Positions 61,771 through 64,000 of a DNA stretch of 64,000 nucleotides are shown one piece after another. Where the stretch lies: the NCBI RefSeq assembly GCF_014138285.1, contig NZ_JACGXN010000010.1, positions 1-64,000 on the forward strand, read 5' to 3'. The position numbers and the translations under genes are program-made. Below the pieces are notes generated by a model, which had not been told where the DNA came from, did no database searches, and worked only from the letters and a program-made list of their open reading frames with translations. Source of the DNA: Phyllobacterium myrsinacearum. Its GTDB lineage: Bacteria > Pseudomonadota > Alphaproteobacteria > Rhizobiales > Rhizobiaceae. Within the stretch, counting starts at the first letter, position 1. Every line of letters starts with the position of its first letter.

Positions 61771-62682
61771 TCAACGCCGGACATGATCCTTAAGGAAACG
61801 GAGCCATGCCTTGATTTTCTGTGGGACCGTCGGCATGGGCAGGTGCATCGCGTAAATCTGTTGATCCGGGAGGCGGTAGGATGGCAGGGCATCGACCAGG
61901 GTGCCATCGGCTAGTTCCTGTTTGACGAACCAATCCGGTAAGAGCGCGACACCTGCACCCGCACTCGCCAGTGCTTTGACCACCGATGCGTTGTTGGCAA
62001 GAAGGCGGGAATGGCGAGACAGCTCGATGGCGCATTCGCCCCCATCTGGATCGAACATTGTCCAGCTCTTCACATGAGCGACGGTGGCGTTACTAATGAA
62101 TGGTAGCGCACTCAGCATTTCAGGTGTGCCGACAGCCCCTGCCGCAAGTCCGGCAATGATGCTCGGTGATGCGACAGGCCTGAGCTGATAGGTACCAAGG
62201 TGAATCCCGACATAAGGCGTGATCTGGAACTGCTCGTTGCGCCCCAACCGTATTGCGACATCAAAACGGTCCCGCAGGAGGTCGACATTCGTCGCGTAGG
62301 CCTCGAACTGCACGTCAAGGTCCGGGTGAAGCGTGGTGAATTTCTGCAGCGCCGGAGCGATCACCGCAACGCCGTATTCAACAGTCGATGTCAGCCGCAA
62401 ACTGCCGCTCAGCACAGTTTGCTCCGCACGCGCTTCGGCGATCGCCTCTTCCGCTTCGGTGAGAATCCGCAAAGCACGTGCATAGAACCGTTCACCGGCA
62501 TCGGTCAGAGCAAGGCTGCGCGTGGTGCGGTGAAGCAGGGTGACGCCCAATTCGATTTCAAGCTGTTTCACATTGAAACTAACCGCGGCTCTGGCCTGAT
62601 TGAGCTGCTTGGCTGCCCCCGTGAATGATCGGGTTTCAACCACGGCCCGGAAGGCCGTCAGACGATCAAGGCTTACTCCCAT
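61771..62682 (-). CDS. LysR-family regulator
   Basis: The 303-residue protein has the helix-turn-helix LTAFRAVVETRSFTGAAKQLNQARAAVSFNVKQLEIELGVTLLHRTTRSLALTDAGERFY. The effector domain contains GSLRLTSTVEYGVAVIAPALQKFTTLHPDLDVQFEA and SAGAGVALLPDWFVKQELADGTL. It is of the CrgA/AaeR-like subgroup. The MFS exporter gene is divergent, 80 bp away, making it the likely target. Confidence 0.92.
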   Translation of the reverse strand: MGVSLDRLTAFRAVVETRSFTGAAKQLNQARAAVSFNVKQLEIELGVTLLHRTTRSLALTDAGERFYARALRILTEAEEAIAEARAEQTVLSGSLRLTSTVEYGVAVIAPALQKFTTLHPDLDVQFEAYATNVDLLRDRFDVAIRLGRNEQFQITPYVGIHLGTYQLRPVASPSIIAGLAAGAVGTPEMLSALPFISNATVAHVKSWTMFDPDGGECAIELSRHSRLLANNASVVKALASAGAGVALLPDWFVKQELADGTLVDALPSYRLPDQQIYAMHLPMPTVPQKIKAWLRFLKDHVRR

Positions 62683-62762
62683 ATACGCGATCCATTGGTA
62701 AACATATTCGACAAGTGATGTAGAATTATATCGTCTCGTTTGACGTAAGAAAAGGGAATATC

Positions 62763-64000
62763 TTGGGGGTATTGTCTCTTTGGAAGGTTTCCCCGTTGTC
62801 CGCCCGTGCCCGAATTGCCACCCTCTATCTACTCGGCTTTGCCATCGATCTAGCGAATATGTTCATTTTCAATGCCGCCCTGCCGGCATTAGGGCGGGAG
62901 CTGGCCGCATCGGTTGCAGAACTTGCCTGGGTCGGCACGATCTACATGCTTGGTCTGACCGTCGCTATTCCGTTGGGAAGCTGGCTCGCACGCCGGATTG
63001 GCGAGCGCCGCGTGTTGGTCGCCTCGCTGCTCATTGTCGCAGTAGGCAGCATCGGCGGGGGCAAGGCCAGCGGGATTGCAACATTACTCGCCTGGCGCCT
63101 GGTTCAGGGTCTTGGCGGCGGCCTGCTCGTGCCGGTCGGCCAGAGCATGGCCTATCGCGCCTATCCGCCAGAGGACCGCGCTCATCTGACAGCGGTGGTT
63201 ATGACTGTCGCTCTACTGGTCCCGGCGCTTTCACCTGCCATTGGCGGGGTCGCGGCCGATCACGTGTCCTGGCGTTGGGTATTTATCGGCATCGCACCGC
63301 TGGCTGCAGCCATCGCCGTGTTGGCCCTTGTCTGGGCCCCGGTCGATAGGCTGACGGGCGCAAAGCCCGCACTCGACATTCAAGGCTTTCTGTTGAGCGC
63401 CATCACCTTGTTCTGTCTTCCTCTGGGTCTGACCCTAATCAGCCAAACGGGAAGCGGCCCTCAGGCGATGATCCTCCTCGTTATAGCGGCAGTCGCAGGC
63501 GTTGCCTATGTCCGCCATGCGCTGCGGTCACGCGAGCCTCTGCTTGACCTGCGCCTGCTGTCCGATCCGATGCTCAGGACCGGCAGCATCATCTATCTCT
63601 GCGTACCGGGGGTCTTCACGGGCGTAAATCTGATTGCCTCGCTCTATTTCCAGGATCGTCTTGGCCTGACGGCTACGCAGACGGGCATGATGATGCTCCC
63701 ATGGGCCGGTGCGGCTTTCGTCGCGATCATGTCCACGCGCAAGCTATTTGCATCGCGGGGCCCACGCCCGCTCTTCCTTGTCGGCATGGCCTTAACCTCA
63801 GTTGGTGTGCTGCTGCTGGCAACGCCGTTCGCTGGCCAGTTTCTTGTCAGGATCGCGTCCTTTATCGCCATGGGCTTCGGCGCAAGTCTTTGTACGAGCA
63901 CTGCGCAGACGGCCGCTTTTACGTCGATTCGCACCGAGCGGACGGCAGAGGCTAGTGCGCTGTGGAACATCAACCGCCAACTCAGTTTCTCGCTTGGAGG
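62763..64000 (+). CDS. MFS exporter, DHA2/EmrB-like 14-span type (3' end outside the window)
   Basis: From TTG 62763 (AAAAGGGA just upstream) 412 residues are visible and the frame is still open at the window edge. The first span, LYLLGFAIDLANMFIFNAALPALGREL, the loop GSWLARRIGERRVLVA with motif A character, and LLAWRLVQGLGGGLLVPVGQSMAYRAYPP and ALSPAIGGVAADHVSWRWVF (motif C region) fit drug/H+ antiporters of the DHA2 group. It should pump a toxic small molecule outward using the proton gradient. It is probably controlled by the divergent LysR protein. Confidence 0.9.
   Translation, partial: MGVLSLWKVSPLSARARIATLYLLGFAIDLANMFIFNAALPALGRELAASVAELAWVGTIYMLGLTVAIPLGSWLARRIGERRVLVASLLIVAVGSIGGGKASGIATLLAWRLVQGLGGGLLVPVGQSMAYRAYPPEDRAHLTAVVMTVALLVPALSPAIGGVAADHVSWRWVFIGIAPLAAAIAVLALVWAPVDRLTGAKPALDIQGFLLSAITLFCLPLGLTLISQTGSGPQAMILLVIAAVAGVAYVRHALRSREPLLDLRLLSDPMLRTGSIIYLCVPGVFTGVNLIASLYFQDRLGLTATQTGMMMLPWAGAAFVAIMSTRKLFASRGPRPLFLVGMALTSVGVLLLATPFAGQFLVRIASFIAMGFGASLCTSTAQTAAFTSIRTERTAEASALWNINRQLSFSLG

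Overview
The window looks like a chromosome or chromid segment of an alphaproteobacterium of the order Hyphomicrobiales, most likely Brucellaceae (Ochrobactrum/Brucella type). I base this on overall gene style: a SyrB-like regulator, an OmaA/Bma-like autotransporter, a MalK-type sugar ABC operon with GntR control, many LysR regulators and an IS6-type element. This is recognition by eye, not a database result. Nearly the whole window is accessory in character: surface proteins, toxins, regulators, sugar and sulfate-ester metabolism, and many decayed genes.

Layout. 0-1 kb: the tail of a LysR-like gene and a formaldehyde-activating-enzyme paralogue whose catalytic His position is Met. 1.4-9.4 kb: a histidine kinase/OmpR-type regulator pair, an AT-rich regulatory stretch and a 1765-residue type Va autotransporter. 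9.5-14.9 kb: an AT-richer toxin-flavoured island. It holds a 628-residue protein combining two beta/gamma-crystallin-like modules, a Cry delta-endotoxin domain-I-like helical bundle and a jacalin-like lectin; a WGR protein; a SyrB-like regulator; an orphan HEMVH metallopeptidase toxin; and a Fic/antitoxin pair in which the Fic start codon seems to have been lost by one base. 15.3-23.1 kb: a complete sugar uptake and catabolism locus (ATPase divergent; GntR, esterase, binding protein, two permeases, ketose-3-epimerase-like isomerase, Gfo/Idh/MocA dehydrogenase). 23.2-24.5 kb: a graveyard of IS6, IS3 and truncated genes.

24.6-37.0 kb: a secreted/envelope sulfatase island. It contains a DUF2092 protein, a small Arg/Tyr-rich secreted protein, a formylglycine-generating enzyme, an arylsulfatase, a beta-barrel protein, an AraC regulator, a DUF1254 protein, a class A acid phosphatase, a second outer-membrane protein and a polytopic membrane protein. 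Three copies of a roughly 150-bp repeat lie in the same orientation in front of three transcription units here, suggesting a shared control module. 37.4-44.9 kb: a Crp/Fnr regulator, a decayed toxin-antitoxin pair, a Tn3 remnant, an arginase-fold enzyme, a cytochrome c, a DMT exporter, LysR regulators and a Tat-exported alpha/beta hydrolase.

45.6-60.1 kb: the most striking locus. A 3581-residue secreted protein with 25 tandem DUF11-like repeats, ending in an SdrD-B-like domain and an OmpA-like domain, overlaps by 4 bp a 1278-residue outer-membrane beta-barrel protein with an Ig-like periplasmic region. The two probably form one cell-surface assembly. 60.2-64.0 kb: LysR and galactonate-dehydratase-like pseudogenes, then a divergent LysR/MFS exporter pair that runs off the window.
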